A stretch of DNA of 64,000 nucleotides, taken from positions 310,001-374,000 of the forward strand of contig VZQC01006354.1 in NCBI GenBank assembly GCA_009823505.1, read 5' to 3'. A program made the translations under genes and the position numbers. This stretch comes from Rhizomys pruinosus. Taxonomy: Eukaryota; Chordata; Mammalia; Rodentia; Spalacidae. Below, piece by piece: positions 20,141 through 32,660 of the stretch (its first letter is position 1; the number at the start of each line of letters is the position of its first letter). The notes below the pieces were generated by a model that saw only the letters and a program-made list of their open reading frames with translations, did not search any database and was not told the origin of the DNA.

Positions 20141-20366
20141 ATTTTTTATTTATTATTTTTATTTTATGTGTATGAATATATCGCCTACATGTGTGTAAGT
20201 GCATTCATGTTGTGCAGTGTTCATGGTGGTCAGAAGAGAAGGTTGGATTCCCCTTGAACTGGAGTTATGGACAGTTGTTAGCCACCATGTGGGTGCTGGG
20301 ATCCAAACCTTGGTCCTCTGCAAGAGCAGCCAGTGCTCTTAACTGCTGAGCCATCTCTCCAGCCCC
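20141..20366 (-). repeat. B3 SINE
   Basis: Minus-strand copy with attttatgtgtatgaatata, ccttgaactggagttatgg and gagccatctctccagccccc. Confidence 0.95.
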
Positions 20367-20644
20367 CAAGGATTTTTTTTTTTTTATTTGTCCATTGTTC
20401 AGAGCATAGGCCACATACTGTGCTAAGCATGGGATATGAAAATGCCTCAAATGAAGTTCGCATCAAGTAATAGAGGTCAACAAATCAATGGAAACCTGCT
20501 GTCTGGGTGTAGGTCTTGTGAAATGCTTGATGTCATGGGATTTAAGTGGTCTACCTAGATAGACCCTGAGTTATTTTTGTTTCCCATGGTCACAGGTAAT
20601 CAAAAGTTGTCTGTGTTTTTATATGAATATATCGTTGTAAAGTT

Positions 20645-20868
20645 TTTGATTTATTAATTTTTATTTTATGTGTATGAGTGTTTTGCCTGCTTGTATTTAA
20701 GTGCATCATGTGCAGGCAGTGCTCCCAGAGGTCAGAAGATGAGGTGAGATCCCTTGGAACTGGAGTTATGGAAAGTTGTTAGCCACCACATGGGTGCTAG
20801 GAACTGAACCTGAGTCCTCTGCAAGAAGAGCCAGTGCTCTTAACTGCTGAGCCACCTCTCCAGACCCA
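20645..20868 (-). repeat. B3 SINE
   Basis: Minus-strand copy with attttatgtgtatgagtgtt, cttggaactggagttatgga and gagccacctctccagacc. Confidence 0.95.
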
Positions 20869-21356
20869 TACACATGTATCTTAACTGCTATCTCAAAGGA
20901 AAACATGTTGTCTCCATTGCATAAATATTAAGAGATTTGGGAAAATGTTAGGGACTAGGATGTTGGCTCCAGTCCTGGGTAGAAAGAACAGTTCTTATTC
21001 TTGGTGTTCAATAGGTAAACATTCCTAGATTGGATAGTTTCCAGAAAAAATTTCCAATTAAAATAATTTTCAGGTGCTCTCAATAAGTTCATCCAAAGAG
21101 ATTCTGTTAATCCTTGTTTTATTAGTTTTTTTTTTTTTTTGGTTTTCAAAAAAAAATTTAACAGAAAAAAGATCACAAATAAAAATAGACCATATAAGTG
21201 AAGATTGTTTGGTCATTTATTTATCCTTTTTTTTTTCTAGACATTCAAGTTTGTGGTCTCTGTGTCTGCGACATTGCCTTGTCTTTGTAATTTTATTGCA
21301 TACTTCCTTTCTTCCAAGAAATTTATCAAAGCATTTTTTACTTACTCAAAAGGTTA

Positions 21357-21514
21357 GTGGCCGGGCGTGGTGGCGTCTTTAATCCTAGCCCTCAGGAGGC
21401 AGAGGCAGGTGGATCTTTGTGAGTTAAAGGCCAGCCTGGTCTACAGAGTGAGTTCCAGGATAGCTGGGGCTACAGGGAGACCCTGTCTCGAAAAGACAGA
21501 AAAAAAAAAAAAAG
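21357..21514 (+). repeat. B1 SINE
   Basis: Young-looking full-length copy: ggccgggcgtggtggcg, aggcagaggcaggtggatc, gagaccctgtctcgaaaaga and a pure A-tail. Confidence 0.97.
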
Positions 21515-22804
21515 TGTACAGAACGACAACCAAAACTATGGAGACTTTGCCTGTTTTCTTTTCAGTGCTTCCCTTACCGTCCTTCCCACAGGGCTACAAT
21601 TGGCTTCTGCCACTCATTCAGCTCAGCTCTATTTTTCATGTACTCTGAAGTCAAACAGTGGAATAGGAGCATTACACAAAAGATACAGCATCTGCCCACC
21701 CATCTGACTTACCAAGCACCCAGGGGTTCCCTTTTCCTTATACATGAGGTGAATAATTCCTCAGATATGGGAGATGGATGCTAATTTCCCAGATATGGGG
21801 AACATGTACTTCGATAGGAGAGGAAGGAGCCCACAAGGTTGCACCTGGACTTCGGCGGCAGAGAGGATATGGGGTGAGGCTCTGGACTTCAGCTTGAAGG
21901 TGCATGGGGAGTGTTATGTGTCCCATTCCCGTATTCTAGATGATGCCATTGGAGAATACACATGTCTTTGAGATGGGAAAACCTGAAGACGAATTTATTC
22001 GTGTGATGTGGATTTAGCAGCTAGGAGTTTGGCCTGAAATAGGTTTTCTTCAAGATTCTGTGTCTGTTTAATAAGCAAAGCTAACGTAAGGCTCCAGGCA
22101 TTCTCTTGAACGGCCTGCATTTACTACTGGTTATGGGGCCACGTTTTCTTGCATTGTTCTTCGACATTCTGTTTGCTGATGTCTTCACTGGTATAGCTCT
22201 TGGGTTAAACAGGAAGAAATGATCAAGAAGTAGCTGTTTAAGAGGCAGTGTGATGTAATTAAGCCAGGATCCGAGCCAATGCATTCAGTATGAAATACTA
22301 CTCGCTGTATCCAATTCCCAGCTATGGTTGGTGCTGACTGCTGACTGCATGAGGGCCATGTTGTGGTAGTGTGGCTGGGATGATATGCAGAGCCTCCCTG
22401 TCCCTTTTTCCCACCCTGTACTGTGGCGAGTGTCTGCTATGAGCATGCCCAGACCTCACTGGCTGGCTGCCTGGCTGCCCCACACTTCCTGCTTTCCTGC
22501 CTGCAAGACCGCTTGTTTAATCCTTTGGAGCACCTGCATTTTCAGTTGCAAAAGAGGATTTTCCTCATAGTGATGGGCATCCCAGGCCTCCAGAGGCCTA
22601 CAAGTGACATGAGCCTGTCAGGGAAAGCCCATGGGGCTGTGATCGGCTGGCTGGCCAGACCCTCTTTCGAGGGTTCAGAACCACACAGGCCCTCCCTCTT
22701 GCTAGCCTCCTTTGTCTTTCTCTTTTGTACCCCCCCCCCCCAAGGTAGCATTAGAGCCAGCTTTCCTAGGGGACGACCAGGCTGTTTTCTTAGAATGAAA
22801 ATTT
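21515..22804. other. Intronic DNA, no gene recognised
   Basis: Unique-looking sequence with a 10-C run near 22732. No supported exon. Confidence 0.45.
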
Positions 22805-23030
22805 AGGCCTGAGGAATATAGCTTAGTTGGTACAGTGCTTGCCTAACATGCATAAGGTCCTAGGTTCAAGCCCCAACACCACATAAAACTGGGTGTGGTG
22901 GCTGATGGGTACAATCGCTGCACTCAGGATGTGGAGGCGGGGGATCAGGAATTCAGGCTCACCCTTGGCTACATAGTAAGTTCAAGGCCAGTCTCGGATA
23001 CATAAGGCCCAGTCTCAAAAAGAAAGGGAG
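22805..23030 (+). repeat. ID-B1 fusion SINE (B4 family)
   Basis: An ID-like tRNA-derived head (atagcttagttggtacagtg, ggttcaagccccaacacc) is followed by a diverged B1 (actgggtgtggtggctg ... cccagtctcaaaaag). Confidence 0.85.
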
Positions 23031-23092
23031 GTTTAATCTTTGCAGCTGACATTTGCAACCCAAGTCATGGAGACAGCAGGGTTTATTCACAC

Positions 23093-23164
<72 letters not shown>
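23093..23164. repeat. Compound (TG)n(AG)n microsatellite
   Basis: About 30 bp of TG passes directly into about 40 bp of AG. Confidence 0.95.
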
Positions 23165-23167
<3 letters not shown>

Positions 23168-26133
23168 TGTGGAATTCCTAGCTGACAGGTATGGGCAAGG
23201 GGGTGACGCAGAATCATCATCTTCATTGGGAGAAAAGACTTAAGTTTGTGAGATTCAGATAGTGAGCAGGAGAATGAGCAGGTCACAGTGGCTAGCTGGG
23301 ACGAGCTAGAAGAAGGTGCCGAGGACACACGGAAGGTGCACCTGCTAGGTTCCTACCTCACTGGGTAAAGCCTTTGGACTTTAGATAGACAATGCTCTGT
23401 GCAGGTCTGGGATATGCTGTGGAGGGTGAGTGCTCTCCACTGCGACATGAGACTTTGTGGGTGTGGCTGCCACATCTGGCCACCTATCCCATCCACAGAT
23501 GGGCCATGGCCTTGCCCGTTACTTGTTACATGGAGTAGCTGGGTTTATATGAGAAAGGACAAGTGACTTCACTTCCAAAGTCCCTATTCGTGGTAGGGTC
23601 TAGTCTGAGTGCTTTGGGCCTATAGTAAGCATGTTTTCAGGAAGAAAGGTAGGGGCCTAAGCCTACCTGTGATGCCTACATCCAGAGTATCCACAGCCAT
23701 TGTTCTGACAGGCATGAAAACACCAGAAGGCTGTGGTTGGAAAGTGCCTGGTGCACAGTGGACTGAAAGAGGAGGCGGGGTGGGATTAGTTGGGTTTGGT
23801 ACTGGGAGGGAGAGAGGGACTTGTTAGAGGGCTGTGCACACACTCCCAGAGCCACCAGACTTCCCATGAAGCCACAGAGTCCCTGTCAAAGCAGGAAACC
23901 TAGAGAGGCTGGCACAAGTTGTCCCTGTCACTCACACAATAAGCTTGCAGAGACTTTCTTCATTTGCAACTTGGCAAAATGACTCTGGTTGCTTGGTTGA
24001 CTTTGAAGCTAACAGGACGGAAAGAAAAAGAGACAGAACAGAACAGGACAATTATTTTTAGAATACCTTCATCTTCTTAAATTCTGCTTAGTTTGTTGTC
24101 ACCTAGGAACACAGGACAGACGGGTTGCTGGACTGAAGGCATCAGTGGTCACTAGCCACCCTCATCCCAGGGAGCCCCAGAAGAGGCACAAGGTGGACGT
24201 GACTTTATTTGTAGATCTCAGCAAATTAGAACACAGGAATAGTGATGTGTGGATCAACTGAAACCTTGCAGAAGAGGATGAAGATGCATCCCCTGGTAGC
24301 AGGTCCTGGTCTCAACAGCTGGGATGTCCTGGGGCTCACACTCGGAGGCATCTTCCTGGGTGAATGCATCCAGGGGTGGTCAGAGATCATGAACCCCTGT
24401 CTTGGAATATTCATCAGCATACCTTGCTGTATCCTTTCATGCTGTGGTTTTGTGGTTCCTGATGATGGAAACCCAGTGAGGTAGGAACACGAGGGTTGTG
24501 CTGGAACAGACCTGCTATGGTCATTGTGTGTGTGGTAGCAAGAAGAGGCATCCATGTGCAGCACCGTCCTGGCCTGGAAGAAGTTACTACGATTAGTGCC
24601 TTCTATGGGAATCTCCTCGGAGTGACGGAGCAGAAACTGGCTCTCATGCTGTCTTCCATCAAGCCAGCGTGAGCAAATGCAGCCTCCCACCAGCAGTGAA
24701 TTCTGTTTTCCACCATCGCTCTGTGCCCTGTCCCAGCCCAAGCCTCCTGCTGACCTGCTCATTCTTTCCTCTGAGACTTATCACTAGGGCCATTGGCCTG
24801 AGCACTCTGATGGCTCGGTGCTGGTGAGGAAGGAGTTTTGGTATAACGGCTGGGTAGTTGGGCGGGCCTGTTTCAAGGGGGTCTCCACCACAGATAGAGC
24901 ACCTGCTTGTGGCTGGCACTCTCCTCTGCAGTCCGCAGCTTCCTTAGGGCACTGCAGTAGGTGTCAGTGGCTGTTCACAAGGGACCTAGGCCAGGAAGGG
25001 GATTGGAGCACTTTCTCTCTCATCCTGGGGCTCTCACCCACCTACGTCAGACCTCCTGTTCTCAGCTCTCGCTTTACCTGTCCAGGCAGAGGTCGACTGC
25101 TGTGTGTGAACAGCAGCTTGTGAACCCTCATTTTGCCTGAGGTCAGGAAGAGCATGGCTTTCAGTCGTTCTGTCAGCTGGCAGTGACCATCACCCAGCTC
25201 TCCTCTCAGTTAGGAACAGAGGCAGCACGTCTGACATCCTCAGAAATCTTAACGTACTTCTTTCTCCCCCTTTGTCATGAATTCCCTGCCTGGTTTCTTC
25301 TCCCCTGTTGCAACCTCTGGCCTGCATATTTGTGGGTCAAAGTCAGTAGTGGCTTGAAAAGCAGACTCCAGGGGAGGCATTATATTCCCCATGGTGTGTG
25401 AGAAGTTTGGCCTGTGGTGAACGCAAATCCTTGTTTCCTAGTCAGATGGACCAGCTGAGATGCAGCGTTAATTTTTTAAGACTAAAGTTCTGAAACAAGG
25501 CACTAATGCACAATGCCCGTGTTTCCTGCTGGCTTTCAATGGCAGGAAATAAGGTTGGAAAGGCTGTGGTCAGGGGTAAGAGGCAGCTTCAGCTGTGGGC
25601 ACGTCCTCCGTTCTTACCCACCCTCTCTGGAGCCTTCCAGGTCCCTGCCAGTCATGGACGCAGAGTGCCCTGGTTTGGGCAGGCGGTGCATATTGTTGGG
25701 TGGAGAAGCTGGTTACTGCCCCAAAGACAGCCACAGTCCAGTGCGTAGGACCAGTAGATGTTATTGTATCAGGCAGAAGGGATTTTGCAGGTGTGATCAA
25801 AGTACAGCTCTTGAACTGAGGAGACGATTCTGGGACCTCAGCTTAACAACCAGAGTTCCTATAAGACGAGTCCAAGGAGACTTCATCAGGAGAGGAACGA
25901 GGGCTGTAGTGATGGGGGTGGGATCAATGAGGATTTGCCCAGAGCCTCTAGGAGGGACCATCCCTGCTAACACTGGTAGGGCAATCAAGAGACTCTGGCC
26001 TTCGGCACTATAGTGTGTGGTCTGGGCTGTGGCCATTTGTCACACCAGCAATGGGAAGATCCTAGTGTATAGCGAGAAACAGTTCAGGCAGAGGTGTGGT
26101 GTAGATGGGTGAGGTCTGGGCAGGATAATGCCT
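23165..26133. other. About 3 kb of unique intronic DNA, no gene recognised
   Basis: No SINE or L1 block. The longest frame outside low-complexity DNA is on the minus strand at 24226-24762 (178 codons); it has no domain I recognise and no splice-site support. A 166-codon plus frame at 25513-26013 is likewise unsupported. Confidence 0.45.
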
Positions 26134-26146
26134 AAAAAATAAGGAT

Positions 26147-26366
26147 GAGGGCTGGAGAGATGGCCTAGTGGTTAAGAGCGCCAACTGCTCTTGCAGAGGC
26201 CCCGGTTTCAATCCCCAGCACCCAGATGGCGACTGAGAACCGTCTTTAACTACAGTTCCAGGGGAATCCGACTCCCTCTTCTGAGCTCCGCAGCATTGCA
26301 CGACACGGGTGCACAAACCTACATGCAGACAGTACATTCACACACATAGGAAAATAAATGAAATTA
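26147..26366 (+). repeat. B2 SINE without the internal duplication
   Basis: Copy with gctggagagatggcctagtg, gttccaggggaatccgactc and an A-rich tail, flanked by 13-bp target copies aaaaaataaggat at 26134-26146 and 26367-26379. Confidence 0.95.
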
Positions 26367-26379
26367 AAAAAATAAGGAT

Positions 26380-28874
26380 AAAGTCTAGACTCAGTCTATC
26401 TAGAAAGTGTCCAGGCAGCACAGCAGACCCAGAGGTTTCCTGTACATGGGGCTACAGGTCTGAAAACAATACTGGATCAGATCTGGTATCTCTGTGGCCC
26501 TCGAGGGCCCTGCTGGATCCATACTCTGGATATGCAGAGGACTCAGTTGTATCTGTCTTCTGTTCATAAGGATTTACAGAGCCTCTGCCCCATGGTGAAA
26601 AGGCCAGAGTGATGGCTGTAGCCTTGTGGGATCTACACTCTAGTGTTGATGGCAGAAAACAAATCAAATGTCCATAGGAAGATGTTACCATCTCAGAAAG
26701 TACTAGGGAATAATGTGGGACAAGCCCAGTGGGACAGGGGACGATGTGGGTGTGGCCATTGGGAAACCCTCCCTGATGCCAGAATCTCAGCAAAGTCCAG
26801 CAAAACAGGGCAGCCAGGAAGTCAGGCGGATGAAAGCAGGGGTGGACTGCTTGTAAAATTAAAAAGCCTCCTGTTTCCTGGATGAGCTGCAGTCTCTTTG
26901 CCACTCTGAAGTCTTAGGAACTCACTCCTGCCACTGCCAGCCACCAGACCAGCCATCTGATTGCACCCACCGTGGCATGGTGCACAAGTCAGTGGGCTTA
27001 TCAGTGTGAGCAGGAGTCTACAGATGTCACTGGGCATGAGAGACCCAGGTTGAGGCAGCTGAGCTTCCAGTTAGAAATCTTCCTGATGGCTAACCCCACT
27101 TGTCCTGGCACCTTGGGGGCATGTGCTCGGGGTTCTGAGAGTTGACTGCAAGTGAAGATGCCATCTCCTCTGGTTCTCCCTGCTCTGTGGGGCCTGCAAG
27201 CTCTGCTCAGGAACTTCTGTCTGGAACAGTAATTCAGGAGAGGGGTGGAGATGGGAGGGCCAAGGAGGGGAAAGACAGAGGATGGAAAAGGCTGTGGATG
27301 CCACTGTCCCTTGGAGCTGCTTTGCAACTGCACAGGAGTGGCCCAGTCACTCTCTTGACAGGTTAGGTTTTTTTCCCCTGAGGAAGAGCTGTGAGTTTGG
27401 AATTTCACCATTTTACCAGCAGTGAGAGGGGTGAATATCCATCAACCTGATTGAGATGCCAGAAACAGAATCACACCTGTCCACACCCCAGCTGTCTACA
27501 CCTAAGGACTCTCTCTAGGTATCTGGGTCTCTGCCACAGTCACCAGGTCCTTTCTCTCCGGCTGGTGGGAAGAGTCCTTAGTTGTGGGTGTTGAAGAACT
27601 GGAGGCAAAAGAAGACAACAGGCTTGGGTGAGGGATGAGGAAGAAGGCATGAACTCAGTCAGCACCTCAACTCTTCTGCACTGTGGGAGGAAGAGGCAGG
27701 TAGAGGGGGCCAGGCCATCTGGGTTTTAGATGCTGGGCATTTTATATGTAAGGAACCCCATGGAGACCCCTGACCTGGACAGTGTCCTGAGCTGTGTCCT
27801 CTGTGGTGAGGTCATGTGTGTTTTGGCAAGTGCACATAGCCGTGTGGGGCTGCAAAAGAGCAGTAGTGGAGGTCAGTGGAGACCTGCAGGTGGGCTCGTA
27901 GAGCTCTTCTCTTCCTGGGATCTGGTGACGGGGTCTAGAATGGCAACCTACAAATTCTGTTCACTTCTCCACCTTTCAAAGCAAAGGTGTTCTCTGGGCT
28001 GTGTTCCTTCACAATACCCTGTCACCTTAGCACTTGAAAAGATGTGTCTGTCAGTCATTGCCATTCATACCCATCCTACTTCAGACACTCTCATTGTAGT
28101 ATGCCAAGGAGGGCAGTACTCCTGAGTGCCTTGTCTGGGAAAACAGGAGGGTAAAGCCATGCTGAAATGGGCATTATTTTTCCAGCTAATGGATCTTCCA
28201 TGTGTTTTGTGGTTTTTAAGGGGATGGAGACAAAGTCATTTGAAAAATTAATAAATTTTAGTTCTCTTTCTCATCAACAAAGATAAGTATGAAGTAGTCT
28301 CTTTGACAATCTGGAGGTTAAAATAAAGTGATTAAATCTCTATAAATATGTAAGTTCAAGAGAATATATGTTTGTAAGTGCATCTGTTTACAGGTGTGAA
28401 CATGTGCATTGCAGAATTCTACAAGCATGCTCAAAACTGTTTATTACATAATACATACCATACCTATTTATGCTAATGAGCTAGTATATAAACCCACTCT
28501 GAGCTTAAGCCTAGCCCTCAGATCCTGGCAGACTGGACCACCCTTGTGCATCTGTCAACCTCCCAGCACAGTTGCTCCTGCCGGGCCTTTACACTCCCTC
28601 ATAAAAACACATGCCAAACAGGGACAGCAAGACAGACCTCTCTTCTGCAATGAGAGTCATCAGAGCATGGAGGTTTAATAGACCAATCAGAGTTCAGGGA
28701 ACTGGAGGACACAACTTGGAGTCCAAGGCTTACCAGCTAGAAAGAGCTGAACATGGGCTCTCAGAGACCCTCAGAAGTCTGCACACAACCTTCCTCCAAT
28801 GTGTTCCTGACCACGTGCTAGCTCCCAGGCATGGCCCAGTACCTAGCACATTCCAAAGCCAAGGGCCTTACAAT
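26380..28874. other. Mostly unique intronic DNA; LTR- or promoter-like spot near 28.47 kb
   Basis: No exon recognised. Near 28470-28495 an octamer-like tatgctaatgag lies before tagtatataaaccc, resembling an LTR or promoter core, and ccctcataaaaaca follows at about 28597. This may be an eroded LTR but I could not define its ends. Confidence 0.35.
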
Positions 28875-29133
28875 AGCCTTCTTCTCCTCCACCTCCTCTT
28901 CCTCCTTCTCCTCCTCCTTCTTCTTCTTCCTCCTCCTCCTCCTCCTCCTTCTTCCTTCTCCTCCTCCTCTTCACCCTCTTCCTCCTCCTCCTACTTCTTC
29001 TTCCTCCTCCTCCTCCTCCTTCTCTTCATTCTCTCCCTCCTCCTCCTCCTCCTCCTCCTTCTTCCTTCCCCTCCTCCTCTTCTTCCTTCCCCTCCTCATC
29101 CTCCTCCTCCTCCTCCTCCTCCTCCTCCTTTTT
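28875..29133. repeat. 255-bp TCC/TTC polypyrimidine tract
   Basis: The + strand is almost entirely C and T in triplet patterns (TCC, TTC), with two isolated A residues or so. All three plus frames stay open through it as a result. Such tracts can form triplex (H-DNA) in vitro. Confidence 0.97.
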
Positions 29134-29588
29134 GAAAGTCATTGCAGAAAAGGGGGTGGAAAGATTGTAAGAGCCAGAGGGGGTGTATGACCACAAGGAA
29201 ACAGAGTCGTTACTGGGAATTTGCTCCTATGAACTGGCAGCAATGCTGACAGCATGCACAAGGCCCATGCTAAGTCAATCAGACAGAAACCCAGCATAGA
29301 CCTGGAGAAATGGCTAGGAGGGTCCAAGCTTAGTGATTGAACTATTGGCAGCTGATTATTGCTGGATGAGAGGGGGTTGATCTTCTCTAAGACTGAACAG
29401 GCTCCAGTGGATGAATTCACTGGGAAGTCTGGGTGTACAAACTTGACTAAATAGGCCTTAACATATATGATAAAATGCGTGAAATCTAGTGGTGGGCTAT
29501 AGGGGAACAGACATAGGGAAGTCTAAATATGATTAAGATATATTGTATGAAATGCACAAAAATTCAATAAAAATATACATTTTTAAAA
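29134..29588 (+). mobile_element. L1 3' UTR fragment, rodent type
   Basis: Contains ggtggaaagattgtaagagc, cagcatgcacaaggcccatg and cagacagaaacccagcatag, phrases I recognise from rodent L1 3' UTRs, and ends caataaaaatatac plus a T-run. No L1 reading frame remains. Confidence 0.7.
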
Positions 29589-29673
29589 AGGTGCCGGTGT
29601 GGTGGCGCATGCCTTTAATCCTAGCACTCAGGAGGCAGAGACAATAAATAAATAAAATTTTAAAAAAGATACA
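29589..29673 (+). repeat. Truncated B1 head joined to an A/T-rich SINE tail
   Basis: The first about 50 bp is a B1 head (gtgccggtgtggtggcgcat to ggaggcagaga), then it jumps to an aataaataaataaaatttt tail like that of B2/B3 elements. Confidence 0.75.
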
Positions 29674-29733
29674 ACCTTTGGAGATTAACAGAATGGAAAA
29701 GATTCCAGATTACCATAATAACTAGGATTTATT

Positions 29734-29983
29734 TTTAAAAAATTTATTAATTTTATTTATTTCTGTATGTGTATGAATGTACTATCTGCATGCAAGTTTG
29801 TGCACCAGTGTCATGCAATGCCACGGAGGTCAGAAGAGGGTGTTGGATTCCCCTGGAACTGGAGTTCTCCTGGAATTGGAGTTTCAGACGGTTCTCAGCT
29901 GCCATGTGGGTGCTGGGGATCGAACCCAGGTCCTCTGTAAGAGCGGTTGGCGCTCTTAACCGCGAGGCCATCTCTCCAGCCCT
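29734..29983 (-). repeat. B2 SINE with 17-bp internal duplication
   Basis: Full-length minus-strand copy with duplicated units at about 29852-29885. Perfect 15-bp target copies taactaggatttatt occur at 29719-29733 and 29984-29998. Confidence 0.96.
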
Positions 29984-30019
29984 TAACTAGGATTTATTAT
30001 CAGCATGATGCAGTCAGGG

Positions 30020-30118
30020 TATCTGACCTTTTATAATACTCTTTCCTCATGTATGAAATAGGCTTAATAGTACTTACTTTTTGAGGGTTCTTATAAGGTA
30101 TTAATGATCTAATATATG
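30020..30118 (-). repeat. MIR-type SINE remnant
   Basis: Reads ctctttcctcatgtatgaaa, taatagtacttac and ggttcttataaggtattaat, as expected for a reversed MIR core. Confidence 0.55.
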
Positions 30119-30474
30119 TATGTCAGAATAGCTTTGTTTGCATAAAAGAAAACCCCAAATCAAACTGGCATAAAGAAGAAAAGGATTTGCTTAGATCATA
30201 TAACTAAAATGTTTCAAGGCAGCATGGACTTCAGGCTCAGGCTGCTCAGGGCTCTGGTCTCCTTTGTCTTTGATTTCCCAGCTCTGCCCCTTCTGCCTAT
30301 TGACTCACCTGAGGCCAGAGACCATGGCCACAGATGACTGCAGAAGTACAAGTCTGGGCTCCCCATTCCTCCACAGCCACCTGAAGAAAGGTCTCACAGT
30401 TCATCTGGTCCTATTGTGGGCTGCACACTCAACTCCGAACCCGTCATTGTGGCAGAAAAATGCCATGTGGGTGC

Positions 30475-30475
<1 letters not shown>
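30119..30475. other. No gene or repeat recognised
   Basis: Short unique interval before an AC array. Confidence 0.4.

Positions 30476-30513
<38 letters not shown>
30476..30513. repeat. (AC)n microsatellite
   Basis: About 38 bases of uninterrupted AC. Confidence 0.95.
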
Positions 30514-30516
<3 letters not shown>

Positions 30517-30689
30517 GAAAAATACAGGTATATCTTGATAGTGTATTTGGAAAAAACAATAATGCTTTTAAACTCATCTCAAACAATAGTAGAAATGCCT
30601 TTTCAAATTTGCCAGTTTAGCTAACATGATAAACTATGAATATTAAGATTAAATTTCATTCATTGAAAAAGTCCAAATCTGTTGTTTGT

Positions 30690-31075
30690 TCACTGTTTTA
30701 TTTTATCATTGTTGTGACACAGTGCCTGGCAGAAGCAACTTAAGGTAGGAAGGGTTATTTTGACTCACAGTTCAAGGGTGCAGCCCATTATAGCAGGAGG
30801 ACTGCTGATGCAAGTGTGAAGCAGCTGGTCATGTGCATCCACAGTCAGGAAGCGAGGGATTAATGGTGGTGCTCTGGTTGCCTTCTCTGTGGGATGCAGC
30901 CAGGGACCTCTGCCCATCCCTGATGCTTCCAGTGTTTGGGGTGGATTCCCTCTTAGTTAAATCTGTCTGGAGACACTCCCATAGCTTCACAAAAAGTGTA
31001 TTTCCATGGTGACCTTAAATTCCACCAGGCTGATATCATTAACCCTCATGGTATGGCTTGGTCTAGTTTTCTTTC
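30690..31075. repeat. Dispersed rodent repeat, family not named (copy 1)
   Basis: Blocks aacttaaggtaggaagggtt, attttgactcacagttcaag, cagtcaggaagcgagggatt and a gtgaccttaaattccacc end recur, diverged, at 54465-54855. I recognise it as a common rodent dispersed repeat but cannot name it safely. Confidence 0.6.
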
Positions 31076-31193
31076 TTGTGATGATCTCATAGGTTAAACT
31101 CCAGAATGTTCAGACAAGAATTTAAAGAAGGATTTAGAAAAGCATGGGGGAAATGACTGTTAATTATAGAAACTATTCTGTTATATTAGCTCT

Positions 31194-31417
31194 CTATTTT
31201 AAAAATATTTTATTCGTTTTATGTGTATCAGTATATTGCCTGCATGTATGTAAGTGCATCTGTGTTGTGCAATGCCTGCAGAGATCAGAAGAGGGCATTG
31301 GATTCCCCTGGAACTGGAGTTACACGTAGATAGCCGCCATGTGGGTGCTGGGAACCAAACGTGTCCTCTACAAGAGCAGCCAGTGCTCTTAACCACTGAG
31401 CCATCTCTCCAGCCCCT
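31194..31417 (-). repeat. B3 SINE
   Basis: Minus-strand copy with attcgttttatgtgtatcag, cctggaactggagttacac and gagccatctctccagcccct. Confidence 0.95.
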
Positions 31418-31534
31418 ACATTAGCTTTCTAATTCCGAATGCTGTCTGTTATAATGCTATGGAGCAAAGGAGTGAATGTATTTGAATCTATCTCTGACAG
31501 AATAAAGGTTATGGAAGCATTGTAGTATTGATAA

Positions 31535-31540
<6 letters not shown>

Positions 31541-31576
<36 letters not shown>
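31541..31576. repeat. (GT)18 microsatellite
   Basis: Thirty-six bases of GT at the edge of the following B4 element. Confidence 0.95.
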
Positions 31577-31577
<1 letters not shown>

Positions 31578-31891
31578 TTTGTGTGTATGGAGGGCCCAGT
31601 CACTTGTGTGAAGATTAGAGGCTGTCCTTAAGGTGTCATTCCTCAGGAGCAGTTTACCTTTGGTTTTTGAGACAAGGTCTCTCAGAGGATGTGTAGCTAG
31701 GTGATTAAGTTCACCCGGCTGCCCAGAGATCCCTTGGAGTCCTCTTGTTTCTGCACACACACACACACACACACACACCAGGTACTGGGATTGAATCCAT
31801 ACCTGACTGTTACCTGGGTTTCCAGGAAACAAACTGAGGTCCTCATGCTAGAATGGTGAGCACTTACCCATCAAGCCATCTTGTCAGCCCT
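31577..31891 (-). repeat. B4 SINE with internal CA array
   Basis: Minus-strand B4: a B1-like ttttgagacaaggtctctca block, then an ID-like head (gaggtcctcatgctagaatg, catcaagccatcttgtcagc). A (CA)n array sits inside at about 31754-31779. Confidence 0.85.
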
Positions 31892-32660
31892 GCTTTCCTT
31901 CTTCCTGTCTGTGTTTGTGGTCAGGTGTCTGCACTGCCTTGCTTTGATAAGTCGCTAGAAGTAATGTTGTACAAAACACCATTATTTACAAGGAGAATTC
32001 CTGATGATTTCTGAATAGCAATCATCTCTGACCCCAGGAAGAGACATTCACAGTCCTCAGCAGAAACACACTTTATACTACATGCATACTTTGGTATTTG
32101 GTGGTGTGGCGTAGACGTTTATCTGCACTGCCCACTGGGTGTTATTTTAGAAGCTGTGTGCTTCTTTTTGCCAGTAATTCAAAGGCAGCTGATTCCTTCA
32201 GCCAGATTCACAGTTCTCATTCCTCGCCCCTTATCCTGCACCATTGTGTGCTTGGTTATCTTTTTATTCATGAGAAGAACTGTAGGGCCATTTTCAGCTC
32301 CCTCCCATGATATTGCAAGCTGCTCAGGAGTGAAAAGAATAATTTATGACATCTGTTTATGCATTTGTTAGATGGTCTGGCACTGTGTTCCATGTGTCCT
32401 GCTCATACAGCCAAAAGAATATCACTTCACATACTGTTCAGTAACAAGCGTCGCTCTTTCTTGCAAGCTACCTGAGAGTTAGAGATACCTTGTCGAAATA
32501 AATAGCAAGAGATACAAGGAGACTGGAGTGGAGGAAAAATGCAAACCAGGAAAGAAGAATAGAGAGGGCTCAAAACCAAACAAGAATAAGTGATTCAAAG
32601 CTGACTAATTTTCTTTACCTTGAAAGAAGTATAGAAAGATGCTTTTGATTTCCTGGCTAG
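31892..32660. other. No gene or repeat recognised
   Basis: AT-rich unique intron. Confidence 0.45.

Noticed and set aside
28460..28610. Possible LTR or promoter core with octamer and TATA-like box
   Set aside because: No definable ends, target duplication or partner; kept only as a note in the interval description.
28611..29190. 174- and 119-codon Leu/Ser/Pro-rich frames
   Set aside because: They translate the TCC/TTC tract; low-complexity artefact.
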